The translations under genes were made by a program, and so were the position numbers. DNA of 18,440 bases from Flavobacteriales bacterium (GTDB lineage: Bacteria > Bacteroidota > Bacteroidia > Flavobacteriales_D > Sanyastnellaceae). This document shows positions 1 through 7,923 of this stretch, one piece after another. How positions within the stretch are numbered: position 1 is the first letter of the stretch; every line of letters starts with the position of its first letter. The notes beneath the pieces were generated by a model that ran no database searches, had not been told where the DNA came from, and saw nothing but the letters and a program-made list of their open reading frames with translations. The stretch covers positions 1-18,440 of the forward strand of contig JAPKAW010000014.1 in the NCBI GenBank assembly GCA_028825055.1. The letters run 5' to 3'.

Positions 1-3000
1 CAATAATCGTGATGTTTTGCACGGCTGTATCAGAATTTCCACAACCATCCACGACAGTCCAAGTCCTCGTCACACCTGCGAACTCTAAACAGGTTTCAGG
101 GTTTTCAATATTAAGTGTCGCTGCATCTCCCTCAGAATACACAGATGTGCCTTCAAAAGAAATGACCATGCTGTTTGAAGTGACTTCGGTTGAAACTTCG
201 GCAGCAGCTGCAATTCCATTGATTGTAAAGCTCAATGCAGAAATGGATTCTCCAGAAATGTTCGTTAAGCTCACTACCGCGAAGTCATACTGGTAAGGGT
301 TTCCATCAGTGCCGTCCACGACCAAAGTGACCGTGCTTCCATCAATGTCAACAGTGATTGCTCCTCGATGGCTAGAAGGGTTTGAGGTCAAATCACCATA
401 CGTCAATTCAAAACCTTCACCAACGGTAACTCCCGTTGCCTCTAAAATCAAAGATTGACCAAATGGCCCACCAATGTTCTTGCCCATTTCTACATGCAAG
501 TCCATCACTACACCCGTCATATCCAAGTTCCCCTCAACCGGTGAATCTGAATAGCTATAGGCCAATTCATCCTCTGAGGCACAGTTGTCGTAAGAACCCG
601 TTGGAAAAGCTGTAACGCCAGCTCCTGGTGTCAGGTCATCAGAACATCCAACGACAATATCTTCTTGAGCAACCGCAACTGGAGCTTCGTTGTCTTCCAA
701 GGAGACAATCTGACTTGCCGTTGCTTGGTTTCCAAAGGCATCCGTAGCTGTAAATGTTCTTGTCAATGTGTAACCACAATCGGCATCTTCGATTGAATTC
801 TCAACCGATACAATCGCGTCAGGGAAACAACCAGCATCCATAGCTGTGGCCATATCTGTTGGCCAAGCATCGGAACAGTTTTGGGTCAAACCTGAAGGAA
901 CAGATGTGAATGACGGAGCTTCGTTGTCTTCCGATGCATAACCAAATGGCAATGTCAATTGCAGTGGATTGTTCTGGACCCCTTCTGGGAAAATCTGCAC
1001 ATAAAGCTGACCGCTTAAAACACCATGTGTCGTGAATTGTCCAACCAAAACACGCGTGTCATCTCCTGCAATTCCGTTGATGGCTAATCCTCCCAGCTCA
1101 TTCCAAGGAACGAACCAGCTATCTCCATAAATGCTGTTCATGACAATGTCATTTCCAGCTAAAAACGCCGTCTGCCAATCAGATGAAGTGGCAAGATCAA
1201 CGCTCGCTTCTCCGCTATCAAGGTTTGCTGATTCCGAAATACCAATGGTAACCCAGCTGTCATAAGCCAATTCCGGAAATAAGGTATAGAATGCAGGATT
1301 CAAACTATTCGGCGTCACGTTCATATTGAGCATGGACTTGTAGAATGACTGAGTGCTCTCAATCCGCGTCTCATTTACAGCGTCCCCAGCTACAGCAGAC
1401 AATACGTCATTTGCTGATGGCATATTGACGTACATACGATAGCGCATGCCTTCATCAGTCATTCCCATCTCGTCGATGGTGACCTGATATCCGTCCACAA
1501 CTTGGTTATTGATGCAGCAATAGTCACAAGAGCCATCCTCTTCCGTATGTGCCCCATCGAAGTTACATGCCTCTGCATCTGTACAGCCCACACACGTTGT
1601 CGTATCACATTCACCTTCATCCGTTGTGTTCGGATTGTAGTTACAGGCACTCTCATCAGAGCAGCCCAAAACTTCAAAACTGTCACAAATGCCATCGCCA
1701 TCTAGGTCTTCTAAACAAAGCCCTTCGCAATCATATCCAGCATCAGCATATGTGCAAGGCTCAAGATCGGTGATTGCCAAGGAATAGTTACACGCGGCGC
1801 TGTTCAAGCAACCTGCAACTTCAAATTCATCACATACATAATCACCATCTGCGTCATTCAAGCAAACACCGTCGCAAGTATAACCTGCGTCAGGATACTC
1901 GCAAGACTCATCATCCGTATCCGCCGTGGTGTCATAATTACACGCTTCAGCATCCGTACAACCCAGGTAGAAACAAGCTCCATCTTGATAGAGGGCCCCA
2001 CTATTATAGTTATCGGCTACTGGATCCATGCAACCACAAGCTGGTGCTTCCACAGTCATGTAGATATTGTCGCTATTTGCAGGATTCCCTTCTGGGAATA
2101 TCTGCACAAGCATCGAACCTCCTACGAAACCATCGGTGGTAAACTGTCCTATCAATACGCGATTGTCATCTCCAGCCACTCCGCTCGTAGATCCTGGAAA
2201 CAAAAACCATCCTCCTCCTGTATCTGAGTTAATCGAAATGGGCCCTCCAGCTTCGAAACCAGCTATCCAAGTCTCACCAGGAGTCTCGATGGTTGATACT
2301 TCAACTTGACCGGCATTGAAATCTGGCATTTCAGAATTACCAATGGTAATAAATGAATCATAAACACCGTCTGCAAATTCTGGAATTGCAGCATAAATAG
2401 GATTCCAAAAATTAGGCGTAGCTCCTCCTCCTGGACCTGAATACTGATAGAAACTAGTAGAAGACACAAATTCTAATGGGCCATTCATGTCTCCTGTTAC
2501 AGATGAAACAATATCAGAAGAAGACAGGGTATTGATGTAGACACGGTATGTCTGCAATCCCGCAATACCCCCGTCGGCAAACAACTCTACTTCCAAGGAA
2601 TAGTCATCGTTCGTAGAAGTCAAGTTGTCGCAGCAATAGTTACACGTACCGTCATCTTCATTGGCGATGTCATCATAGTTGCATGCGGATTCATCCATAC
2701 AACCTAAGAAAACACAGGATCCATCATTGTAAGTTACTTCGGATTGGAAGTTCTCTGCAGCAGCATCATTGCAACCACACATCTCAGCCGAGAAATCAAA
2801 CTGATATGTGAATTCTTGGCTCACATCGCCACCAGGATATACACGGATGTTAAAAGATCCGTCAATTGTGCCGTCTGTTGTGACCTGAGCAATCATGACT
2901 TTTAGGTCTTCTCCAGCATAACCATTGGAAGCTCCAGAAGGAACAGACCAACCGTCACCCGCATCACCACCTGTAATATTGAGGTTTCCTCCAGCTAAGA

Positions 3001-3487
3001 AAGAAGGACCCCAAGACTCTTCACCTTCCAATAAAATATCTTGTTCACCAAAGCCTGCTTCAGAATCAAGACCAATGGAAACATATGAATCAAACTCGAG
3101 AGCAGGGAAGAAAGCAAAAACACCGGCATTGATGTTATTCACCGTTAAACCTCCATATTCGTGTTTGAAGAATGTCGTTGACGTTGTCAAATGCACTTCT
3201 CCGTATTCAGGGAGACCATAGCCTTCTGACATCACAGATTTAACGAAGTCCGTTTCAGAGGGCGTCGTCAAACAAATGCGATACGTTGTAGAACCAGCCA
3301 AATCGGCTAGCGCTGGTGAATCTTCCGATCCATCAAAAGTGGCAAAAGTTTCAATCGACATAGAGAAACCCTCAGGGGCTCCTTCACCTTGACTTGTGTC
3401 AAAGCAATCGATTTGAGAGACTAGAGTGCCCGATATACTTGTGAATCCAACAAGTAGTCCGAACAAGAAGTAGAATTTCGTCTGCAT
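1..3487 (-). CDS. Large modular secreted/surface protein, Cys-rich repeats and HYR-like domains (3' end outside window)
   Basis: An uninterrupted reading frame runs from an ATG at 3487 down to base 1 with no stop, giving at least 1162 residues. The N-terminus (MQTKFYFLFGLLVGFTSISG) is a typical signal peptide, with probable cleavage near residue 24. A roughly 200-residue beta-rich module with hallmarks 'YRxYxN', 'DSxxTIG' and 'GQxxVQIFPEG' occurs three times, with its YR motif near residues 67, 312 and 682. Cys-rich repeats of the form GC.D..ACNY...DDGSC lie between the modules (about residues 235-287 and 480-660). Two near-identical segments with 'DADGDYVCDEFEV' and 'DLDGDGICDSFEV' look like Ca-binding TSP3-type loops. 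From about residue 850 the protein has 'EDNEAP' and 'TATDAFGN' motifs of HYR-like domains. Such proteins are usually exported by the type IX system in this phylum; the sorting domain, if present, lies outside the window. The ligand is unknown and no enzymatic motif was seen. Confidence 0.85.
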   Translation of the reverse strand, partial: MQTKFYFLFGLLVGFTSISGTLVSQIDCFDTSQGEGAPEGFSMSIETFATFDGSEDSPALADLAGSTTYRICLTTPSETDFVKSVMSEGYGLPEYGEVHLTTSTTFFKHEYGGLTVNNINAGVFAFFPALEFDSYVSIGLDSEAGFGEQDILLEGEESWGPSFLAGGNLNITGGDAGDGWSVPSGASNGYAGEDLKVMIAQVTTDGTIDGSFNIRVYPGGDVSQEFTYQFDFSAEMCGCNDAAAENFQSEVTYNDGSCVFLGCMDESACNYDDIANEDDGTCNYCCDNLTSTNDDYSLEVELFADGGIAGLQTYRVYINTLSSSDIVSSVTGDMNGPLEFVSSTSFYQYSGPGGGATPNFWNPIYAAIPEFADGVYDSFITIGNSEMPDFNAGQVEVSTIETPGETWIAGFEAGGPISINSDTGGGWFLFPGSTSGVAGDDNRVLIGQFTTDGFVGGSMLVQIFPEGNPANSDNIYMTVEAPACGCMDPVADNYNSGALYQDGACFYLGCTDAEACNYDTTADTDDESCEYPDAGYTCDGVCLNDADGDYVCDEFEVAGCLNSAACNYSLAITDLEPCTYADAGYDCEGLCLEDLDGDGICDSFEVLGCSDESACNYNPNTTDEGECDTTTCVGCTDAEACNFDGAHTEEDGSCDYCCINNQVVDGYQVTIDEMGMTDEGMRYRMYVNMPSANDVLSAVAGDAVNETRIESTQSFYKSMLNMNVTPNSLNPAFYTLFPELAYDSWVTIGISESANLDSGEASVDLATSSDWQTAFLAGNDIVMNSIYGDSWFVPWNELGGLAINGIAGDDTRVLVGQFTTHGVLSGQLYVQIFPEGVQNNPLQLTLPFGYASEDNEAPSFTSVPSGLTQNCSDAWPTDMATAMDAGCFPDAIVSVENSIEDADCGYTLTRTFTATDAFGNQATASQIVSLEDNEAPVAVAQEDIVVGCSDDLTPGAGVTAFPTGSYDNCASEDELAYSYSDSPVEGNLDMTGVVMDLHVEMGKNIGGPFGQSLILEATGVTVGEGFELTYGDLTSNPSSHRGAITVDIDGSTVTLVVDGTDGNPYQYDFAVVSLTNISGESISALSFTINGIAAAAEVSTEVTSNSMVISFEGTSVYSEGDAATLNIENPETCLEFAGVTRTWTVVDGCGNSDTAVQNITII
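681..932 (-). repeat. 18-bp direct repeat encoding EDNEAP at the start of two HYR-like domains
   Basis: The 18-base string ggagcttcgttgtcttcc occurs exactly at 681-698 and again at 915-932 on the plus strand. On the coding strand both encode EDNEAP, the usual opening of an HYR/Ig-like repeat. The domains between are otherwise diverged, so this is probably a protein-level constraint plus recent common ancestry and not a mobile-element repeat. Confidence 0.7.
1510..2045 (-). repeat. Cluster of five Cys-rich ACNY repeats with two TSP3-like inserts
   Basis: Inside the large secreted protein (about residues 480-660) five tandem units of about 22-25 residues start GCMDP, GCTDAEACNY, GCLNSAACNY, GCSDESACNY and GCTDAEACNF. 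Each ends in an acidic stretch plus Cys, such as DDESC or EDGSC. After units 2 and 3 there is an extra segment of about 28 residues (PDAGYTCDGVCLND... and ADAGYDCEGLCLED...). These two segments are close copies, suggesting duplication of a unit-plus-insert block. The even Cys count per unit suggests disulfides, and the DxDGD loops suggest Ca binding. Both are inferences from composition. Confidence 0.8.
2625..2785 (-). repeat. First Cys-rich ACNY repeat pair of the large secreted protein
   Basis: Around residues 235-287 two units (CGCNDAAAENFQ... and GCMDESACNYDD...DDGTC) are followed by the 'YCC' pair that also closes the second repeat cluster (near residue 658). The order module, CGC unit, ACNY unit(s), YCC, next module is the same at both places. 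The whole block of about 250-370 residues therefore appears to have been duplicated. Confidence 0.75.
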
Positions 3488-3524
3488 TATTCCTAGGTTA
3501 AGCTTTCGAAAATTACAAAATATC

Positions 3525-3542
3525 GTGCTTAGATGCAAGCAC
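3525..3542. promoter_or_regulatory. Perfect 6-bp inverted repeat, candidate operator
   Basis: GTGCTT, then a 6-base spacer, then AAGCAC form a perfect dyad. It sits about 40 bases upstream of the large secreted protein's start, and overlaps or abuts the place where its -33/-7 elements would lie. A dyad of this size and position could bind a dimeric regulator, or could be chance. There is no poly-T tract after it in either direction, so a terminator is unlikely. Confidence 0.3.
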
Positions 3543-3604
3543 ATCGACGCTAAAATTATTTCGAGCGATAAAAAATAGCATTTCAGCGAATCGATAATGT
3601 AGCC

Positions 3605-3633
3605 TTTGACTCATCGCTTTGGTCGTAAATTCG
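3605..3633 (+). promoter_or_regulatory. Candidate Bacteroidota promoter for ffh
   Basis: TTTG at 3605-3608 is followed after 17 bases by TAAATTCG at 3626-3633. This resembles the Bacteroidota sigma-ABfr promoter (TTTG, 17-23 bases, TAnnTTTG) with one mismatch in the -7 element. It lies 17 bases before the ffh ATG, giving a short leader. This is pattern matching only. Confidence 0.35.
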
Positions 3634-3650
3634 CCAACTAAATAACGGTT

Positions 3651-4988
3651 ATGTTTGAAAATCTGCAGGAGCGATTTGAACGCGCTTTTCAAGTCCTTAA
3701 AGGAAACGGTCAAATTACAGAAGTCAACGTTGGCGAAACACTTAAAGAGGTTCGAAAGGCCTTATTAGACGCAGATGTTGATTATAAGACGGCCAAAGAG
3801 TTTACGCAACGAGTGAAAGAAAAAGCACTCGGTCAAGACGTTCTTACTTCTTTAAAACCCGGACAACTTTTAATCAAAATCACCCATCAAGAACTCACCG
3901 TTTTGATGGGGTCAGCAGTTGCTCCCTTTCAACCCAAAGGAAATCCCTTTATTGTGTTGATGGCAGGACTACAAGGAGCTGGAAAAACGACTCATTCAGG
4001 TAAAATCGGGAGCTTGCTCAAAGAAAAACATGGTAAAAAAACACTTTTAGTCGCTTGCGACGTGCATCGGCCTGCAGCCATCAGCCAACTTCAGGTATTG
4101 GGGAAAGCGATGGAGATGGAAGTTTATGCTGAAACGGATAATAAAGACGCACCGGGCATTGCAAAACGCGCATTAGATCATGCCAAAGCAAACGGATTTG
4201 GAGCTATAATTATCGACACTGCTGGTCGTTTGGCCATTGACAAGGTCATGATGGAAGAGATTGAAGCCATCCGCGATGCTGTTCAGCCCCATGAGATTCT
4301 TTTCACCGTTGATGCCATGACGGGACAAGATGCCGTCAAGACAGCCAAAGCATTCAACGATGTTCTCGATTTCACAGGGGTCATTCTCACAAAATTGGAT
4401 GGCGATACACGAGGTGGAGCGGCTTTAGCAATTCATTCAGTCGTTGGTAAGCCAATCAAGTTTGTAGGTGTTGGTGAAAAAATGGATGCTCTTGATGTGT
4501 TCCACCCCAACCGGATGGCCGAGCGTATTTTGGGCATGGGAGATGTCGTCTCACTCGTTGAAAAAGCACAGCAGGTCATCTCTGAAAAAGAGGCCGCTGA
4601 CCTAGAAGCTAAGATTCGCAAAAACAAATTCGACCTTGAAGACTTTCTGAGTCAGATTCAGCAGCTCAAAAAAATGGGCAATCTAAAAGACCTGATGGGT
4701 ATGATTCCTGGAATGGGGAAAGCCTTGCGCGGAGTTGACCTTGATGATTCCTCTTTCAAGAAAGTTGAATGTATTATTCAATCCATGACACCATCAGAAC
4801 GTGCGAAACCTGAACTCATTGATGCCAGGCGAAAGCAGCGAATCGCTCAAGGATCCGGCAACGACATTGCTGAAGTCAATCGGCTATTGAAGCAATTTCA
4901 GGACATGAAAAAAATGATGCATCAAATGACTAAAGGCAAAGGAGGTAAACGAAGCCGAATGGCCGGCCTATCTTCACTCGGAAAGTAG
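3651..4988 (+). CDS. ffh: Signal recognition particle protein Ffh
   Basis: This is the GTPase subunit of the bacterial signal recognition particle. It binds 4.5S RNA and signal sequences of nascent membrane proteins and delivers ribosomes to FtsY. The 445-residue length is normal. The N domain (1-85) is followed by the G domain with GLQGAGKTT (106-114), DVHRPAA (137-143), DTAGR (189-193) and TKLDGD (247-252). The Met-rich M domain (about 320-430) contains GMIPGMGKAL, the RRKQRIAQGSG RNA-binding helix and MKKMMHQMTKGKG. The start ATG at 3651 matches the usual MFENLQERF beginning. It is the first gene of a plus-strand run with folD and ribD; folD begins 15 bases after its stop. All GTPase motifs are intact. 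Confidence 0.97.
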   Translation: MFENLQERFERAFQVLKGNGQITEVNVGETLKEVRKALLDADVDYKTAKEFTQRVKEKALGQDVLTSLKPGQLLIKITHQELTVLMGSAVAPFQPKGNPFIVLMAGLQGAGKTTHSGKIGSLLKEKHGKKTLLVACDVHRPAAISQLQVLGKAMEMEVYAETDNKDAPGIAKRALDHAKANGFGAIIIDTAGRLAIDKVMMEEIEAIRDAVQPHEILFTVDAMTGQDAVKTAKAFNDVLDFTGVILTKLDGDTRGGAALAIHSVVGKPIKFVGVGEKMDALDVFHPNRMAERILGMGDVVSLVEKAQQVISEKEAADLEAKIRKNKFDLEDFLSQIQQLKKMGNLKDLMGMIPGMGKALRGVDLDDSSFKKVECIIQSMTPSERAKPELIDARRKQRIAQGSGNDIAEVNRLLKQFQDMKKMMHQMTKGKGGKRSRMAGLSSLGK

Positions 4989-5003
4989 AAAAAATTGCAA
5001 CTC

Positions 5004-5870
5004 ATGACTTTACTTGACGGAAAAGCGACCTCAATCGCCATTCAAGAGGAACTGAAAATCGCCGTTATGGAACGGATGAACAACGGCGGCAGCCGGCCAC
5101 ATCTAGCAGCGATTATTGTTGGAGACAACCCCGCTAGCAGAGCCTATGTAGGGCACAAGATCAAAGCCTGTGAGCGCGTTGGGTTTGATAGTTCCTTAAT
5201 TGAATTGCCTGACAACATCAGAGAAGATGAGCTGATTCACGAAGTTCAATTGCTCAACGATGACGAAAGTATCGACGGATTCATTGTCCAACTTCCTTTG
5301 CCCAAGCACATCGACGATCAAGCCGTATTGCAAGCTATACATCCAGACAAAGATGTTGATGGCTTCCACCCGATCCATGCTGGACGACTCAGTCTAGGCC
5401 TCCCGTCCTTTCTTCCAGCAACTCCTGCAGGGATTATGGAACTGATAAAACGGTATGGGATCGAAACCAGCGGAAAACATGCCGTCATTATAGGACGCAG
5501 CTCCATCGTTGGCACACCCATGGCCCTGTTACTGAGCCGCAATGCTCAACCGGGCAACTGTACCGTAACTATATGCCATAGTCGAACCCAAGACTTGCCG
5601 AGCATCACACGTCAGGCGGATATACTTATCGCAGCCATTGGTAAACCTCACTTTGTAACTTCCGATATGATCAAGCCCGGGGCGGTTATCATTGATGTTG
5701 GCATCAACCGCATTCCAGACGCATCCAAGAAATCAGGATCGCGGCTCACGGGTGATGTGGATTATGAAGCGGCCGTTGAAGTGGCCTCAGCCATTACACC
5801 GGTTCCTGGAGGTGTTGGCCCAATGACCATTGCCATGCTGTTGAAAAACACCCTTCTGGCCTCTGCATGA
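5004..5870 (+). CDS. folD: Bifunctional methylenetetrahydrofolate dehydrogenase / methenyltetrahydrofolate cyclohydrolase
   Basis: FolD interconverts 5,10-methylene-, 5,10-methenyl- and 10-formyl-tetrahydrofolate in the cytosol, supplying one-carbon units for purine and formyl-Met synthesis. At 288 residues the length is normal. Active-site residues are in place: Y48 and K52 in AYVGHKIKAC, Q96 in VQLPLP and D119 in PDKDVDG. The Rossmann motif GRSSIVGTPMALLL (164-177) and PVPGGVGPMT near the C-terminus are also present. I chose the ATG at 5004. A TTG nine bases earlier (4995) is in frame, but TTG starts are uncommon in this phylum and homologs begin MTLLDGK-like. It follows ffh by 15 bases and its stop overlaps the ribD start by four bases. 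Confidence 0.96.
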   Translation: MTLLDGKATSIAIQEELKIAVMERMNNGGSRPHLAAIIVGDNPASRAYVGHKIKACERVGFDSSLIELPDNIREDELIHEVQLLNDDESIDGFIVQLPLPKHIDDQAVLQAIHPDKDVDGFHPIHAGRLSLGLPSFLPATPAGIMELIKRYGIETSGKHAVIIGRSSIVGTPMALLLSRNAQPGNCTVTICHSRTQDLPSITRQADILIAAIGKPHFVTSDMIKPGAVIIDVGINRIPDASKKSGSRLTGDVDYEAAVEVASAITPVPGGVGPMTIAMLLKNTLLASA

Positions 5871-6997
5871 GCACAACGTGGACCAAAAACGATACGCGAT
5901 GCATGGCGCACGCATTGAAAATCGCGCAGCTGGGATCGTTTGAAGTCGCTCCCAACCCACTCGTTGGTGCTGTGATTGTTGATGCTGACGGACACATTGT
6001 AGGCACAGGTTGCCATGAGAAATTTGGCGGGCCGCATGCTGAAGTCAATGCTTTCAACAGCTTGCCACCAGAGAACCAAGCGCGTCTGCATGACTGCACA
6101 TGGTACGTTACATTAGAACCTTGCAATCATACCGGACAAACACCCCCCTGCACCGAATTGATTGCGCGGTACAAGCCTCGGCGCGTCGTTGTCGCTACGG
6201 TTGACCCCAATCCAATGGTTTCAGGAACTGGGATCAAACGCTTGCGTTCATTGGGCATACAAGTAGACGTTGGATGCAAAGAAGACGAAGCCCTCTGGCA
6301 AAACAGACGCTTCATCTTTGCCATGAAGCACCAAAAACCATGGGTCGTATTGAAATGGGCCAGCACGGCAGATGGTTTTTTGGATCCAAGACTTTCCCAT
6401 GAACGCACGCCAAAAAGTGGTGGCGTTGCCATTACAGGTGAACCGGCCCGTGCGGTAACCCACCGTTGGCGTGCTGAAGAAATGGGGATTTTGATCGGAG
6501 TCCAAACGGCTCTTGTCGATGCACCCAATTTGAATGTTCGCGAATCAAAAGGAAGAAACCCCCAGCGGTTTGTACTCGATCCGCAAAAGCGCTTGCCTGA
6601 ATCACATTCCCTCTTTCAAGAGACAACCTCTCAAACAAAGGCAATCAGAATCGTTTCCGCAGAAGCTGCCGTGAGCGAAAACGAAAATCACTGCATCTGG
6701 AATCAGCAAGATGGAATCTCCGGCCTGCTGCATCGTTTACACACGGAATATAAGATCAACAGTCTTTTGATAGAAGGCGGCGCTCATACGCTCAATTCTT
6801 TCATTGCCGCAGGGCAATGGAACGAACTCAAGCGTTGGACCAGTCCTCGAGTATCGGAACAAGGGCTCATGGCTCCGACGAAGCCCTTCAATGCTGTGCT
6901 TCCTCCTTTCGGCGCTCACGATGGTATGGCCGGAGAAGATAAATGGGACCAATGGATTCAAGCAGGTTCAATTGAATCTTTAAAGGAGTCTCGATAG
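5867..6997 (+). CDS. ribD: Bifunctional riboflavin biosynthesis deaminase/reductase RibD
   Basis: RibD deaminates the pyrimidine from the GTP cyclohydrolase II product and then reduces its ribosyl side chain, two early steps of riboflavin synthesis. The 376 residues comprise a zinc deaminase domain (about 8-145) and a DHFR-like reductase domain (about 155-350). Zinc and catalytic residues are H57 and E59 in HAEV, and C86 and C95 in PCNHTGQTPPC. The substrate motif PNPLVGAVIV (29-38) is present. The reductase domain shows KWASTADG, a GVQTALVDAPNLNVR segment and the LLIEGGAHT motif near 304-312. The ATG lies in an ATGA overlap with the folD stop, so translation is probably coupled. No RFN riboswitch could lie in this junction because there is no leader between the genes. 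Confidence 0.95.
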   Translation: MSTTWTKNDTRCMAHALKIAQLGSFEVAPNPLVGAVIVDADGHIVGTGCHEKFGGPHAEVNAFNSLPPENQARLHDCTWYVTLEPCNHTGQTPPCTELIARYKPRRVVVATVDPNPMVSGTGIKRLRSLGIQVDVGCKEDEALWQNRRFIFAMKHQKPWVVLKWASTADGFLDPRLSHERTPKSGGVAITGEPARAVTHRWRAEEMGILIGVQTALVDAPNLNVRESKGRNPQRFVLDPQKRLPESHSLFQETTSQTKAIRIVSAEAAVSENENHCIWNQQDGISGLLHRLHTEYKINSLLIEGGAHTLNSFIAAGQWNELKRWTSPRVSEQGLMAPTKPFNAVLPPFGAHDGMAGEDKWDQWIQAGSIESLKESR

Positions 6998-7029
6998 ACT
7001 TCGCAAACACTATCTGACCACACTTACGT

Positions 7030-7923
7030 ATGATCTATTTACTTCTTTGCATCGCATGTTCAGCTGGTATTTTTTTACTCTTTCGCGCATTTAAAGGCTG
7101 GGGAGCGCATACGCTACAAGCGATTGTGATTAATTACGGTGTTGCGGCTCTATTAGGCTGGACCTTATCCGGAGGATTCTCAACTTTAAAAATGGCATGG
7201 GGCACTCCGTGGGTGAACACAGCAATGGCCGTCGGCATTCTGTTCATTTACTTGTTTCATCTCATCGCTCGCAGCACCCAAGAACTGGGAGTGACTGTGA
7301 CCTCAATTGCTGCTAAGCTAAGTATGGTGATTCCCGTTGCGGTATTCTTGGTTTTTGACCCAACCGATGAACCGGCACTGACCAAACTTCTAGCCGTTGG
7401 CTTGGCTGTTCCTGCCGTCGTGCTCTCCTCGTGGAAAAATGAAAAGAAGGCATCCAATCGTTCTTGGATTATTCCCTTGATTATTTTTCTTGGCGGCGGA
7501 TTGATTGACCTGATGTTTGGATGGTACTCTGGTCCCGAGCATATGACCCGTATTGAGTTCCGCTATCTCTTCGCGACGATTCCCTTTAGCGTTGCATTCA
7601 TCATTGGTTTAGGCATGCTCCTCAAAGCCAAACTTCGCCCTGCTCCTTCTAAAACTGATCACAACAGAACGATCACTTGGATAGGAGGCATCATGCTAGG
7701 CGTCATCAATTTTGGCTCTCTCTATCTCCTATTGGAAGCTTTTGACAAACTTCCATTGGACCGCAGTGCCATTATGCCCATTACGAATTTAGGCATCGTT
7801 TTGGTCAGCTCGTTGATGGCCATCTATGCCTTCAAAGAAAAGCTGAGCACCACCAATTGGATGGGACTGCTTATTGGAGCATTGAGCATTGGACTGCTCC
7901 TTGCTCCCACCTGGAGCAATTAA
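7030..7923 (+). CDS. DMT/EamA-superfamily integral membrane transporter
   Basis: This 297-residue, very hydrophobic protein has about ten predicted membrane segments and short loops. The exception is a charged central loop near residues 135-147 (SSWKNEKKASNRS), splitting it into two five-segment halves as in EamA-type carriers. The C-terminal half has PITNLGIVLVSSLMAIYAFKE followed by a final helix, similar to the conserved end of drug/metabolite transporters ('P..... F.E.L'). It starts 32 bases after ribD and is probably co-transcribed. The substrate is unknown; adjacency to ribD makes a flavin-related role conceivable, but nothing in the sequence shows it. Its stop codon overlaps that of the peptidase gene on the opposite strand. 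Confidence 0.8.
   Translation: MIYLLLCIACSAGIFLLFRAFKGWGAHTLQAIVINYGVAALLGWTLSGGFSTLKMAWGTPWVNTAMAVGILFIYLFHLIARSTQELGVTVTSIAAKLSMVIPVAVFLVFDPTDEPALTKLLAVGLAVPAVVLSSWKNEKKASNRSWIIPLIIFLGGGLIDLMFGWYSGPEHMTRIEFRYLFATIPFSVAFIIGLGMLLKAKLRPAPSKTDHNRTITWIGGIMLGVINFGSLYLLLEAFDKLPLDRSAIMPITNLGIVLVSSLMAIYAFKEKLSTTNWMGLLIGALSIGLLLAPTWSN

Larger units (their letters stand above)
3488..3650. promoter_or_regulatory. Divergent intergenic region between the large secreted protein and ffh
   Basis: These 163 bases separate two head-to-head genes and should carry promoters for both. It is A/T-rich near 3495-3530. On the minus strand a TAATTTTC element (one mismatch to the Bacteroidota -7 consensus TAnnTTTG) lies about 20 bases upstream of the large gene. 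It is preceded about 20 bases away by CTTG instead of TTTG. No convincing small ORF is present; frames crossing the region run into the ffh start in antisense. Confidence 0.45.

Noticed and set aside
1510..2045. Possible CRISPR-like or tandem DNA repeat array
   Set aside because: The repetition is at protein level (ACNY/DDGSC units) with diverged DNA, variable spacing and an open reading frame.
1502..2309. Plus-strand ORFs rich in Cys, His and Arg over 1502-2309
   Set aside because: They are antisense readings of the Cys-rich repeat coding region of the large minus-strand gene; the minus frame is continuous and has a signal peptide and repeats.
3513..3713. 66-residue minus-strand ORF spanning the ffh start
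   Set aside because: It overlaps the ffh N-terminus and the intergenic promoter region and has no recognisable motif.
5867..5870. Possible FMN (RFN) riboswitch before ribD
   Set aside because: ribD overlaps folD by four bases, so there is no leader that could hold one.
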